A stretch of 64,000 bases of DNA, from positions 8,500,618 to 8,564,617 of the forward strand of contig NC_052032.1 of the NCBI RefSeq assembly GCF_015832195.1, read 5' to 3'. Numbering within the stretch: position 1 is the stretch's first letter; each line of letters opens with the position of its first letter. A program made the translations under genes and the position numbers. Of the stretch, positions 1 to 17,138 are shown in pieces. This DNA comes from Motacilla alba alba. Taxonomy: Eukaryota > Chordata > Aves > Passeriformes > Motacillidae. Under the pieces are notes generated by a model. That model saw only the letters and a program-made list of their open reading frames with translations. It did no database searches and was not told the DNA's origin.

Positions 1-700
1 GTGCTGGGAACTGAGCAACCTTGGGGGAGTTTCTCCAGCTCTTCCTCCCTGCCCAGAGCTGTACGATTGCTATAATTGAGCATTTCAAGGCAACAGCCGT
101 AGTTGGAGCCCTGGGAGCTCAGACACAGCCAAAAAAGAATGTCTGGAGACCTGCTAAAAGCTTTGCCTGGAAATTCATTTTAATAATGAGAGAAGCACTG
201 GATTATTCTGGTATTAACCTTCAACCTCTGCAGGGCAAGCCCAGCTTAGTTTTTGGAGAATTAAACGGAGGGGTTGGCTTATCCCTGCTCCGAGCGCGGT
301 GGGCAGTGACACCCGAGCAGAGGGGTCACAACGGTTCGTGTTTAGCCCTTTGCCTTTAAGCCATCCTTGGCCTCGGCCGCTTCCAGAGCGGCCACGTGAG
401 GGAATGGCTTCTGCTGCCAATTCCAGACTGGGGCAGGAGCAGCCGGGGGGAGCCTCTCGCAAGCCACGGCATCACCGTCAGGGTCAGGCACTTAAAAACG
501 GAACCAAGGAACTGCCAGGATTCTCCGCGGTGCAACAGACAGCTGATCTGCTTCCTGTGTGACAGCTGGAGCTGATGGCAGATGATTCAGACACTTAAGG
601 AGAGACTTTTGAAAGGGGAAATCTACCTTTTCCTCCTTTTTAGATCACAAACAAGCTGGTATGAACAGGCTGCTGTTTGGCTATTGATGGACGGGTGTGA
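1..700. other. DNA downstream of DIPK1B; no gene seen
   Basis: The open frames here are short, overlap on both strands and show no domain or splice pattern that I recognise. The stretch may be intergenic or part of a longer DIPK1B 3' UTR. Confidence 0.4.
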
Positions 701-715
701 TTCACGTAAAAGCTG

Positions 716-1104
716 TTTATTTACATCAGAGCCGTTCCTCAAAAGGAGATGTGACAAGTACAGCATGAATGATTCACTCCCAACGCTTTGCTCTGCTTTC
801 CTGCTCATCAAGGAACAGTTTGATGCATCCAGCTGGGCTCTGCTTCCTTATCCCTTTCCGTGTCTCCTTCCTCCCCCAGGCCTGCTCAGCCCAGCTCCGC
901 TCCTGCCGACCCATCCCTGATCCTGCTGGGTGGTGCAAGTCATGACGCTTGGTTTTCCATGAAGGAGAAGGGGCCGCAGCTCTGCTGAACTCCCTGTGCA
1001 GGGTGTGTTTATCCTGGGGGGGAGAGGATGGAGAAACAGGCCTTCAGCCCTTGGACCTCACTCCAAGCTCGCAGATTGGAAACTGCAGGGCCGTGCTTCC
1101 CCCG
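716..1104 (-). other. DIPK1B: DIPK1B 3' UTR with candidate polyadenylation signal
   Basis: The DIPK1B stop codon is at 1105-1107 on the minus strand. The first AATAAA on that strand downstream is at 716-721, giving a 3' UTR of about 400 nt. The true cleavage site was not tested and a distal signal outside the window is possible. Confidence 0.5.
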
Positions 1105-6527
<5,423 letters not shown>

Positions 6528-6849
6528 GCTGCGGGCGCCCCTCGGCCGCGGGCCTCAGGCTCCGGGGGGCATGGCCGGGGCGGCCGCGGCCCCCGCACCG
6601 CCGCCGGGGCCGGGGGGGGCCGGGCTCCCGGGGAAGGGGGGCCCAGCCGCGCCGCCCGCCCGCTCGCTCCGCCGCAGCGCCCGGCCCGGCCCGCGGGGCT
6701 CGGCGGCTCCGCCCGGCGCGGGGCGGTGCGGGAGGCGGGGGCGGCGCTCGCAGCTCCGCCGCAGCCCGGGGAGCCGGGGGGCTGCTGCCCGGCTCGGCCC
6801 CGCCGGGTCAAGGCCAATCCGGCGGTCCGCATCTGGGTATCCCACCCGC

Positions 6850-9800
6850 GGGTCTCATGCCACAGCCCGGGGGTCCCATCCGCGCCCGCATCCCGCTTGA
6901 GGATCGCATCCCCGTGCCCGTCCCACATTCCCGGGTTCCACCCACTCGGGGATCCCGTCCCCAGGCTCACCCCACCACACAGGGCTGTCCCAGCCCTGGT
7001 TGATGATCCTGGCAGAGCAGGGAGGGGTTTGTGGAGGTGGTGATCCCACCTGGCCCCCAGCACTCACAGCAGCTCCAGGTTTATTCAAAGCCATTTTGGG
7101 TGGCAGATGGCCAGACTCCCTCCTTGTTGCCCACAGCAGGTAACCTGCGAGCACAGCCCGGGGGCTGCACCCCTCTGGCCTGAGCCCTGGCATCACTGGC
7201 ACTCCTTCTCCTCCTCGCTGGGTCTTCTCCCCAGCCTGAAGCCCAGCAGCAGCACTGGTTCTCTCTGTTTGCACTGCAGCCGGGCAGGGAAACCTCACAG
7301 CAAGACTTTGTGTCCGACAGGCCAGGGACAGCCCCATGCAGGGGGATCCTGTGTGCACAGGTAAGTTAGAGCAAGGGGGACAGGGAGCCAATAATGTGAT
7401 GGGAAATGATCTGGGAGACTCAGTCATGAGGACACTGTTAAGAAAATTCCCTGCTGGCTATCAGCAAATCTTCAGATTATCTGTTTGCCCCCTTTTCATG
7501 GCTCAGGTTGCTCCTTCCTTCTAAATTTGGCTCAAAATGACCTTTGAAAACAAACCGGTCACTTAGAGCCCAGATCCCCCTCAGTGTGAGTGCCAAGCAC
7601 CGAGTAATCAGGGCCTAATGAGCAAAAGCCTTGGCTGGACTAATCCAAATCATGGTGATGAATAAGAAGCATCACACAAAACTGCCTGAAACCTCTCAAA
7701 TCCTGTAGCGTGTTTGCCGCCTGCTTTTAACCCCGAGGAGGTCTCTGCTGCTCCAGGGCTGTGCCCTGACCTCTGTGTGGGCTGGGCTGACATTGCCCGC
7801 AGCGGTGACAGGAACGGGGACAGTGAACGTCACCTCGGCCACCCACAGCCCCTGTCAAGGAAGGTTTTGCCATCCCACTGAAGCCAGGATGGTTCTGCAG
7901 CAGGTTCTTATTTTTAGTGTTAATTAAGACAGGAAAGAAGAAGAGCCTCTGAAATTTATTTTTGATGGTGGGGTTGGTAATTTGGGAAACAGCAGGGACA
8001 GGAAGGTGCATTGCTGGATGCATTCCACACTCCCTGCTCACCCTGCTCTGGCAGCTCCTTCTGACTTGAGCCCTGATTTTGGAGGCCAAGGGTGGGGGAA
8101 GAATCCCCGATGGAGATGGGAGATTACACACCCAGGCCAGGGCTGAGGATGGCTTGAAATCCACAGAATTCTGCTGTGGGGCTCTGCAAAATTCAGGGGT
8201 GGATTGTCCAGCAAATCTAATTAGGAATGAGCAGACCATCCCAAGCTGCAATATGCCGAGTAATTAAGTGATTAGTATTGATTGTTAGAATGCCTAATGA
8301 GCAGTTATCACTGAATGATTAATTAATCCAATGAAAAAGAGTAATAAAAATTCTGCAGGTGTGATGATTCCTTATATTCAACGCAGAAGGGAAGTGAGAT
8401 CTCTCCCCACGGTGCCCATCTCTGGTTTCTATCCCAGGCACCTGGCACCAGGGATGCACTACCTGGGCTGCTGCCCCTGTGCAAGGGCTGTCTCCCCTCC
8501 CCAAAATTCCCCTGGCACTGGCAGGATGGGCTGCAGCATCAGGCGGGCTCCCAGAGCTGTGTAGCTCGAAGGTGGGGGAAATGCTCCCGCAGGCGCTGTC
8601 AGCATCCACAAGATGCCGGGATCAGCCAATGCTCAGCTCCTCCCTGGGAATTCTTTCGCTCGCTGCTTTGATTAAGTCGCTTCAGTTTCTCCTGGTCAAA
8701 GCCCTGCTAATCCCAGCTAAGCCCGCAGCGTGCCGCACGCTGGCCTCTGATCACTTCGCTGCCAGGCGGTGGCTCTGCGGGCACGTCCCCAAGAGCACTG
8801 TGCCCTCGGGACATGGCAGCTCGCGGGCAGCCACAGCCCTGCAGCGGTCATTTGTAATATTTGCCTGACTAAACGATAATGAGTAAACGATCTCCAGCCA
8901 GAGCCAACAGCAGTGCAGGGCAGCCCTGACTCGTGAGCCCAAGCCACCCATCCCCTCATCCCCTCCAGAGCACCCTGAGCTGCCCAGCTTCCTCTGGATG
9001 GGATGTCAGAGTTGGGTGACAGCTGGGGACAGCCCAATGCCATCACCCGCAGCGCTGCTGCCAGCAGGGGGGTGCAGGACCCCAAACCAAAATAGGGGCA
9101 CATGCTCTCCCCCCTCTCCTCTGCCATCAGGATCAGCCCCACGGCCACAAACCAGAGGGATCTCTGCCCCGGGTGGGCTGCGATGGCACCCGGCATTCCC
9201 AGGCAGCGCCGCAGCTCCGGAGATGATGGATCCAGGCTTTAATGCTCTTTTCTGTGCATCTTTGAAGGATTTGAGCTGATCGCCCGCGCTTCCTGCGTGG
9301 CATCCACAGCTGGCTCTGCACAGCCTGTCAGCTGCCTCTGCTGCCTGCCGGCCCTGCCGGGCTCAGCGCAGCGGTTATAATTAGAAATGCTAATCAGCTC
9401 TTGTGTTTCTGGCTTGACAGCCCCGCCACCCCCAGCACAATCTTCCCTCCAATCTGTCCTGTGCTCGCCCCCTCCGCTTCCTCTCCGAATCCCTGCTACT
9501 TGTAATTAAGCACTACGAAGTTAAGGGGGGTTGAATGGGGGTGCTGGGGCTCGTTGGATGCTTTGGGCGAGGATTGCAGCCCCCACAGAGCTTCTGGCTT
9601 GCTGGGAACAGTTTGAGGGTCTCACCCTTCATTCACCACCATCCCCTTGGGCTGGGGACATCCCAACAATGTCCCTGGCCCTGAGCTATGAGGGGGAAGA
9701 GAGGGAAGCTCGAGAGCTCTGCAGGCAGTGCTGGGGTTAAAGGCAAAGGGTGGTGGCTGTGGCTGGGAGCCCTGCGGTGCTGGCTCTGGAAGGGGAGCTT

Positions 9801-12300
9801 CTCTCATTGGGATTTCCATCATGTGCCAACCGTGGGCGCTTCCCAGCCAAGGAGGAAAGGGAGCTTGCAAAGGAGCTCGGGGAAGGGGGCTGAGCAAGCA
9901 GATCCCTGCACTGGCTTAGATTATGGAGTTATTCATCATCAGGTAGACACAGCCCAGGGGTTCCTCCCTCACCAGTGCCCATGGTCAGCCCCTGCCAGCC
10001 CCCAGCTGCTCCACACCAGAGCCAGGGCACAGCTTTCACCCTGGGCATTTGGCTCCCGAAGTCAGGCTTGGCCAGGGAGACATTCCTTGGAGCAGGTATG
10101 GGGCTCAGCTGGCCTCCGAAGAGACAGAGATGCACAGGTGGGATGAGCAGCTCTGGACACAGTTTTTAAGTCAACATTCATCTTCCAGGCATTCCCTGCG
10201 TATCAGTTTCAGTGAGAAGAGAGGCTGCAGTTTGGAGGGTTGATGTGCAGAAGGTTTTCAAGAAGGCAGTGGCTGTGTGAGCAAAGGAGAACGTCCCTCA
10301 CCTCCTCTGTGCCATGCTCCACCTGGGACACATCTGCTCGCTGCAACATCTCCCAGCGGGTGAATCAATAAAGGGCTCTCCCTCCCCAGCACAATTTCTC
10401 CCTGGAGAAAGGGTAATAAGAGAAACAAGGAGGTATCACAAAAAGAGCATGGGAGGGACAGGGCATGGTGGCTTCCATGACGATGCACTCATGAAAAGGC
10501 ACCAGCAGCACAGCCAAGTGACTGGGAAAGCTCTGGGGGAGAAGTCGGATTGGATTTGTCATGACTAATTGACTCCCTCCAGCACTGTGGTCCAGCCTTC
10601 ACGCATGGCATGAGCAGGGTCCCAGGCATCAGGAATTAATGAGGGTCTGACCCTGTCTGCTCAGCCACTTGAGTTTTGCCAGTGCAGACAGCTGGCTTAA
10701 GAGGCCCTTTTATCCCTTACAGATCAGATCAATTTGGATAGTTATAATCTAGTCCTGGTGAAAGCTCAGAGCAGACTTTATTGCCCAACCAGCTCAAGGA
10801 GAAAAAAAGCAAGCAAGAGGGAGAGGTCATGCTGAACTATTGATTGTGCTGCTCCCAGATTGGCCCCGGCAGAGAGCTCACCTGGGACAGTTTGCCTCTA
10901 TCTCCTGCTAATGCTGCTTCATTGATCTCCTGTGACAGCGGCAACTACAAGATTTTTTGAGGTCAGAGTCATTAAGAGGCATTAATCAATAACAGAGGAA
11001 ACCGAGAGAGAGCGACTGTTTGTTTCATGCAGACATATTCCCCGTGTGGATTTTAGCCCGCTGAGGTGTGCGTGGTTTATTTCCAGGGAGGTCTGCCAGG
11101 AACAGAATTCACCTTGTGCTGGACTCTGGCACTTGGAGGAGGTCCTGAGCCAGTTGCAACACACTGGCAGCTCCAGCAGGGCTGTGCAATGAGAGGGCAG
11201 CACCTGGGGAGCTTGTGGCATCCAATTCCAGGTACCCTAGCATCCCACCCAGCAACTGCCCAGCCCCTCTGTTCCCACACAGGCACCCCTGGAAGAGATG
11301 GACACTGATTTCACATGCTCAGAGACCTGGGTGCTGGTTTCACGTTGTGCCTCTACTAAACAAAGCTGCTGCCTGGCCATGGTGCAGCCAATCCCAGCAG
11401 CCTGTTCCAGGATCCAGCCCTGTGTGAGCTCAGCCCCAGCCCAAATTCATTCCTGTGGCAAGACTGGAGCTGTTCACAAGAAAAACGGTCTTTGTGCTGA
11501 AAGCACCCCGGGCTGCTCAGCTCCCTCCCGCCCTGCCCAGCGGCGTCAGTACATTTCCACTGCTCCGTGGTGGCAACACGCCTTTTTCTTCTCCAGCAGC
11601 TCCTGTGCTCAGCCCCAGCAAGCATCTGTGCAGGTGCTGGAGCCCATTTTCCCTTGGAGAGGCAGAGAAGGGGGCAGGAGACCTGCTCAGGAGCAGGAGG
11701 ATGGGATCATCTTCAAAGACGGTGGTTCTGGCACCAGCAGAGCCACCAGCGGCCTCGGGGTGATCTGGGGCTGGGGAGGTGCTGGTGCTGAGCTCAGCTG
11801 CAGAAGCAGCCCCGTGATGCACACCAGTGGCACACCTGGCCTTAGCCCAAAGGCCCTTCAGTCCTGCTGAGTGCCACAGAGCTGGCACACCCTGTGGCAC
11901 AGTGCTGGCAGGTCTGGCAACCCAGGAATGCCACACTCAGCCTGGGGAGAGAGCAGGGCTCAGCCAACAGGGCCTGCACCCAGAAGGTGCCATGGAAAGC
12001 TTCAGAGTAAGGGAAATGTCCTTTGGGAGGCAGGGAAGGAGATTCCAGTGGAGAGCAGTGTCCCTTTCTGGGCACACCTGGCCTCGACTCCCAGAGCCCC
12101 AGTGTCCCACTTTGCAGTGGTCAGTACTGCAGATCCCCAGGGAAACAGGATCTTCCTCGGTCCTGTAATTACAGCCACACATCCGCAGCACAGGGATCAA
12201 GGGCTGCAGGAGAGGAAGGGATGAGATTGCGGCTCACGTTGCACAGGTGGGGCACACACAGCCCATAAACACCTGGCAGTCCAACTCTGGAGACACACCC
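6850..12300. other. Intergenic DNA between the divergent DIPK1B and AGPAT2 promoters, first half
   Basis: No gene is supported. Most of it is unremarkable GC-rich avian DNA. Low-GC patches stand out at about 8205-8360, 9365-9520 and 10560-11060, rich in TAAT/ATTA and CATTAAT-type sequences that homeodomain proteins can bind. They look like candidate conserved non-coding elements, but this rests on appearance only. Confidence 0.4.
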
Positions 12301-12320
12301 AGAGCTCAGCACCACCAGCT

Positions 12321-12424
12321 GAATCCAGACCAGGTGGACTCTCTATGGGAATCCGACCTGGGTGGACTCTTTATAGGACTCCAGCCTAGGTGGACTCCTT
12401 ATGGGAATCCAGCTCAGGTGGGAC
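12321..12424. repeat. 28-bp minisatellite, about 3.5 copies
   Basis: The core GGTGGACT starts at 12333, 12361 and 12389, and a truncated GGTGG at 12417, an exact 28-bp spacing. Units read like CAGGTGGACTCTCTATGGG plus AATCC. Copies differ at a few sites. Confidence 0.85.
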
Positions 12425-13056
12425 ACATGATGCTGATGATGAGCAGGGGCTCCCTGAGCTCAGAACCCCTGACCAGGAAGATGCAACAAACCCCTCTCCA
12501 GTCCCAGGCTGTCCACCAAGAGAAGCCCTTGGCTCACAGCTCTGCCTTCCCTGCTCAGTCCATCAGTCTCCAGGTCAACCACCCAGTCCCTTCCACCGGC
12601 ACAAAATCCATCAGAAACAATTTGATTTCCTTTATTTACACATGGCATTTGGGAGAAAGTCTAATCGTATTGCAACTTGGAAAAAAAAAAAAAAAGGCGA
12701 TTCCAATTTTACAACCTTGTGGCTGAAAGAGCTCGAGATCTGCAGCCAGACAAGATGTCCTGTACTGGGCACACCCTCATTTACGAGCATGGTGCAGAGA
12801 CTGTGAGGTGCAGGGGGATTTCCAGCCTGTGGTTACAAATGTAAATGCAACAGTAAGATCTGAAAGTCTTGTGCTTTTGCTACCTCCTGTTTTTGGCAAA
12901 GTCTACCAGAAGCAAAAAAAACCAAAAGTCAGTGCTGAGGGGCTTGGTGGTGTGTTAACCCCAGCTGCAACACTTGCCTGATGTGCACTGGCTCTGCAAA
13001 CACCAATCTTCAGCCTCACTGATAGCCCTGGCACTCTGTGGGGTGCTGGCATGGCA

Positions 13057-13142
13057 TTCCTCTGTGGATCAGCATCCTCCCTTGTGTCCCGCGTGGATTT
13101 CCTCTGTGGATCAGCATCCTCCCTTATGTCCCGCGTGGATTC
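13057..13142. repeat. Two-copy 42-bp tandem duplication
   Basis: CCTCTGTGGATCAGCATCCT begins at 13059 and again at 13101. The copies are nearly identical; one clear difference is CTTGTGTCCC against CTTATGTCCC. This suggests a recent duplication. Confidence 0.85.
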
Positions 13143-13144
13143 AA

Positions 13145-16100
13145 ATCTACGCCTGGCTGCTGTGAACATCCCAGCAGATGATGTCTTACTTTTCCAAGAG
13201 AGTTACTTGTAGGTGAGTAAAGGTTACAGGAAGGAAGGTTGCGATTATTTAATAGCCTTTTAAAACACGTTTCTCTCTTAATTGCATGTTCCCAGAGTCA
13301 AAGTCCTTTGGGCTCTTTGCCTTTCCAGAGGCCAGTGGAGGCTGTGCCTGCGGGGCAGTTTAGCAATCTCATGCTTCTGGTTCTTGTGCAAGGCTCTGTT
13401 GTGAGCAGGGAACTGCAGCGCTCACGTTGAAGCCACGCTGAGTCACAGCCGGTTCCTCCCCAGTGTTTACTCTGCTGTCACCAGAGCGCTGACGTGTGAT
13501 TACAGAGGAGCCCAGCAACCACGGGGAGTGTGGCCATGGAGCAGCAGGAGCCAGCGTGGAGGCTGAGGGTCAGGCTGAAGCTCTGCCCCTGCGACTGTGG
13601 GCTCACCGTGAGCTTCCCTGCTGCCCACACAAGGAGCGGCAGCAAAATTTCACCTCCCATGTGCCCTTTTAGGTGACAGAGTAATGAGATTCACCCACAT
13701 CCTTTGCACAAACTGCTCTTAGCACCATCCTCACCAAGCAGACTGTGGTGTTCCCAACCAGGGAAAACCTCTGTCTTGGCCAGGGCAACACTTCCAGGAT
13801 AATTGATGCCAGCCAGTGATGTCAGCCCTTGGGGCAGCCTTGCTTATGGATTCAAACAAGGTCCAGGTTGCCAGCCTGCAGCCCTGCCCGTGTGGGAGAG
13901 TTACACAGGGTAAACACGTCAGTGCTGTGATGCTGGACTGTCCTGTGTACCCTGAGCTACACAGAGGTGACACATGGTGACACCAGGCTTTGACACATTA
14001 CCCAAAGCCAGCTGCTAATTCAGACAGGTGAAGAGGGAAGAGGATAGACCAGTGGATGCATGGATGGACAGACTGACAGAGGTCTGGAAGGAGTTATAGC
14101 AGACGTGAGGATCACCTCACTGTCCCCAAGCCCCTGGCAATGGAGGCTGCTGTGCAGCACCCAGCACGAGGTGCCAGGGAGTTTGCACAGCTTCGTGCTG
14201 TCAGCCCTTCTTGCGAGGGCTCCCAGCCTCACACATGCGTGCCACGAAAAGGCCACGAACGAGGATGTTTGGCTGGTTGCTGCCTCCTCCCCCCCACTTT
14301 AATGTCACCAAACCCAGCTGCTGCTTTCAACACACGGCCCTTGGCAGGAGGCAAAGGGAAGCAGGCCGATGGGTAGAGCTGCCAGGACACCGTGAGAAGC
14401 CAAGGGCAGAGGCAGGGCGAGGCAGCACAAGTGAGATTCTCCACAAATCCAGCCTTCCTTCAGCACAGCCGGCATCTCCAGAGGGTCCTGCTGAGCACCC
14501 ACCCAGCCTCAAGCCTCCTGCTGCTCTGCAACCTGCTCAGCCAGAAAACGAACACATCCCTCCTTCCTTCCTACCCCTCTGAGGGCTTTCCCTCTCTTCC
14601 CTTCTCCATATGTGGGAGACGTTCTCCCTGGCTCTGTTTCTTTTCCAGTCAGAAGCTAGTCATCCACAGGGAGGTCACATGCTGTTGCCAAGGGAAGCAA
14701 TAAATTTAGGCAAATAAAAGATAAAAGAACACAGCCAGATTATGCTAAGACAAGGGTAATGCTTTGAGCTTCATGGCTCTTCATGGACTCAGACACAGAA
14801 ATGCCAGCAGCACTGATGCTGCGTGGACCCTTCTGCTTGGCACTTGATGTGTTCTTGCTCCTGCCAAGGATTCTCGGCCCTGCTCAGCTACACTACCTGC
14901 AGGGTACCCTTCTACCAAGTTTAAATAATCCAGTCAGTAGTTTAAATACGCAAAACACACAGCACAATCTAGCAAAGCAGGGGTTTTTTGAGAATTTGGA
15001 ACTGCTTCATCCTGCCTGCTGCAGCTTGGGAGGACAGCGATGGGGTCACCTTTGCCTCTACCCCAAAATGGCCATGTTTCAGGGTGAGGAGGTGATGCTT
15101 GTGTTTCACAGCGGGCAGAGGCTCTCGGGCCTCTTCCATCAGGCAGTTTGTTATGAAAATGTTAACGCACAGGCTGTCGTCATCTGGCAGCACCACCGCC
15201 TGCCTTATGAAATAACTCAGCATGACAGCTCTGCTTGCTTGCAGGCAGGCCCATGTCTGGCTTCTAATCTGGCATCAGAAAGCGCTCCCCTTCCTTGAGC
15301 TGCAGACTAATACTAAATGTTTCATTTGCATTACTCCAGATAACGCGCTGGAGAGCGTGGGGAGAAGGGGATGGCAGCCAAGCTCCTCCAGGAGCCCACA
15401 CGTGGAGCGTTGCACCAAGCCCGCCACGCCGGATCTGCTCACTCCGCTTGCCGCCGGCACCGCGGCCCTGCCGCGATTTACATTTCAGATTCCCAACATC
15501 AGCCAGCGTTTATGAGCTCCGCGGATCGGCCCGTGCGACGCCCCAGTGACAGATCACCAGGGACTTTCTTCCCTTGTCATCAAAAGCAAAAAGTCACGAG
15601 GATAACACAGAATCGCTCCGGGCCCAGCGTCTGCTCAGCTGCAAAGGTCTCGGTGACTTCCCAGGCATATGTTGGCTGGCACAGCACGGGAGCAAGGCTC
15701 CCCGAACAGCCCACACGACACAGGCAGAGGGGATTAATCTAATGCTGTGTGGAGATGTTAATACAATGAGGGTTCTTTGTGGCATTAGCTGGAATCATGA
15801 GACCAGCTCTGAGATGTCATTGCCTGGCAGCCGTAGGGAGTGCCAGCCAGGAGCTCTCTGTAGAGAAGGACGCTGTCTCCAGCTCTCAGCCCTAAAGCTG
15901 CTGTGGGGTAGGGAAAGTGCAGTGAGCTCTCCTTTTTCTGGTGACAGCTCGTTTGGGAACAGCATGCAACCTCTGTTGGTGAATCCAAGGACGGCTGAGG
16001 GAACAATGGTTATTTTAACAGAGCTAACACTTTTTCTTGATTTATCCAGGAGCTGCAAAGCTGTGGATGCCAAGGGGATGCTCAGAACCACAGGGTCACA

Positions 16101-16360
16101 TCTTACCCCAGTAGAGTCTCCATGGAGACTCGCAGGACTTGGGTTTTGCTATAAAAAGTGTTGCAAAACCAGCCGAGCTCAATGAACGGTTTGTGTCGGT
16201 TCCAGCAGACACTTTCAACTCCCATATCAGCTTTGTACCCACAGAGCTTCAGGGCCTGATCCTATCCTAACCCCAGCGCCAGCAGGGAAAGCTCCATCCT
16301 GCTCAGCACATTTGTGCCGCTGGAAAACCAGCATCAAGCACCAGCGGAGAGGGTGGGTGA
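13145..16360. other. Intergenic DNA upstream of AGPAT2; no gene seen
   Basis: No coding or RNA gene is supported. The block at about 14690-15250 is lower in GC and has ATTA/TTAAAT motifs, so it may hold a regulatory element. The remainder shows only short overlapping open frames on both strands. Confidence 0.4.
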
Positions 16361-16935
16361 GGGTCCATGAAGGTCCCCAAACCCCACACGGTGCCCTGAG
16401 GCACACAAACTCCCTCACAGCATGGAAGACCCCAGTGCCTTTCCATGGCACCACAGAGGCAGTGAAAACCCCCCACAGGGCACCATGAGGGTCCCAAAGG
16501 CCCCCAGGGCTCCATGAGGGGACCAAACCCCCCACATGGCACCATGAGGGTCCCAAAGGCCCCCAGGGCTCCATGAGGGGACCAAGCCCCCTGCAGGGCT
16601 TCATGAGGAGACAAAACACCCCCAGGGCTCCATGGGGGTCCCAAAACTCCACGATTCCATGAGGGTCCCAAATTTCTACAACCACTGATGTGAGGACAGA
16701 ACCCCCACAGGGCTTCATGAGGAGACAAAGCGTCCTCAGAACTCCATAAGGGGACCAAACCCCCCACAGGGCTTTATGAGGAGACAAAACGCCCCCAGGA
16801 ATCCATGGGGAAGGGTCTCAAAACTCCTCATGGTTCCATGAGGGTCCCAAACTTCCACAACCATTAATGTGAGGACAGAACCCCCACAGTGCTCTATGAG
16901 GAGACCAAATCCCCGCAGGAGCCCGTGAGGGAACC
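16360..16935. repeat. Minisatellite with higher-order structure just upstream of AGPAT2
   Basis: The basic unit is roughly 28-30 bp and resembles CCCACAGGGCTCCATGAGG followed by GGACCAAAC or GGTCCCAAA. Units group into larger blocks. Two related blocks, at about 16590-16703 and 16760-16879, both run from CTTCATGAGGAGACAAA (or CTTTATGAGG) through CCATGAGGGTCCCAAA to TGTGAGGACAGAAC. The minus-strand open frames across it, rich in GPLMEPWGPLGPSW-like repeats, are a by-product of the unit length and not a gene. Confidence 0.85.
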
Positions 16936-16949
16936 AACCGCCCTCCTCC

Positions 16950-17138
16950 CCTCGCCATGGCCACCGCGGCCCGCCCAGCAGCCTGAGGAATGCCGGCTCC
17001 ACAGGGAACATTCCCCGCTCGCCCGTCCCGCCCAGCCGAGGGAGCGGCGGGGCGGGCCGGGCCGCCCACATAAGGCGGGCTCAGCGCGGGCTGCCCGGGG
17101 AGGAGGCGGCAGTAGCGGCTGGTCCGGGTGGAGCCGTC
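16950..17138 (+). promoter_or_regulatory. AGPAT2: AGPAT2 promoter and 5' UTR in a CpG island
   Basis: GC boxes cluster at about 17035-17065 (GGCGGGGCGGGCCGGG). A weak TATA-like CATAAGGCGG lies at about 17069-17078. The 5' UTR probably starts near 17090-17110. The CpG-rich stretch continues into exon 1, to about 17450. Confidence 0.6.

Noticed and set aside
16227..16787. 186-residue minus-strand frame with regular internal repeats
   Set aside because: The protein-level repeats mirror the roughly 29-bp minisatellite. No start context, domain or splicing.
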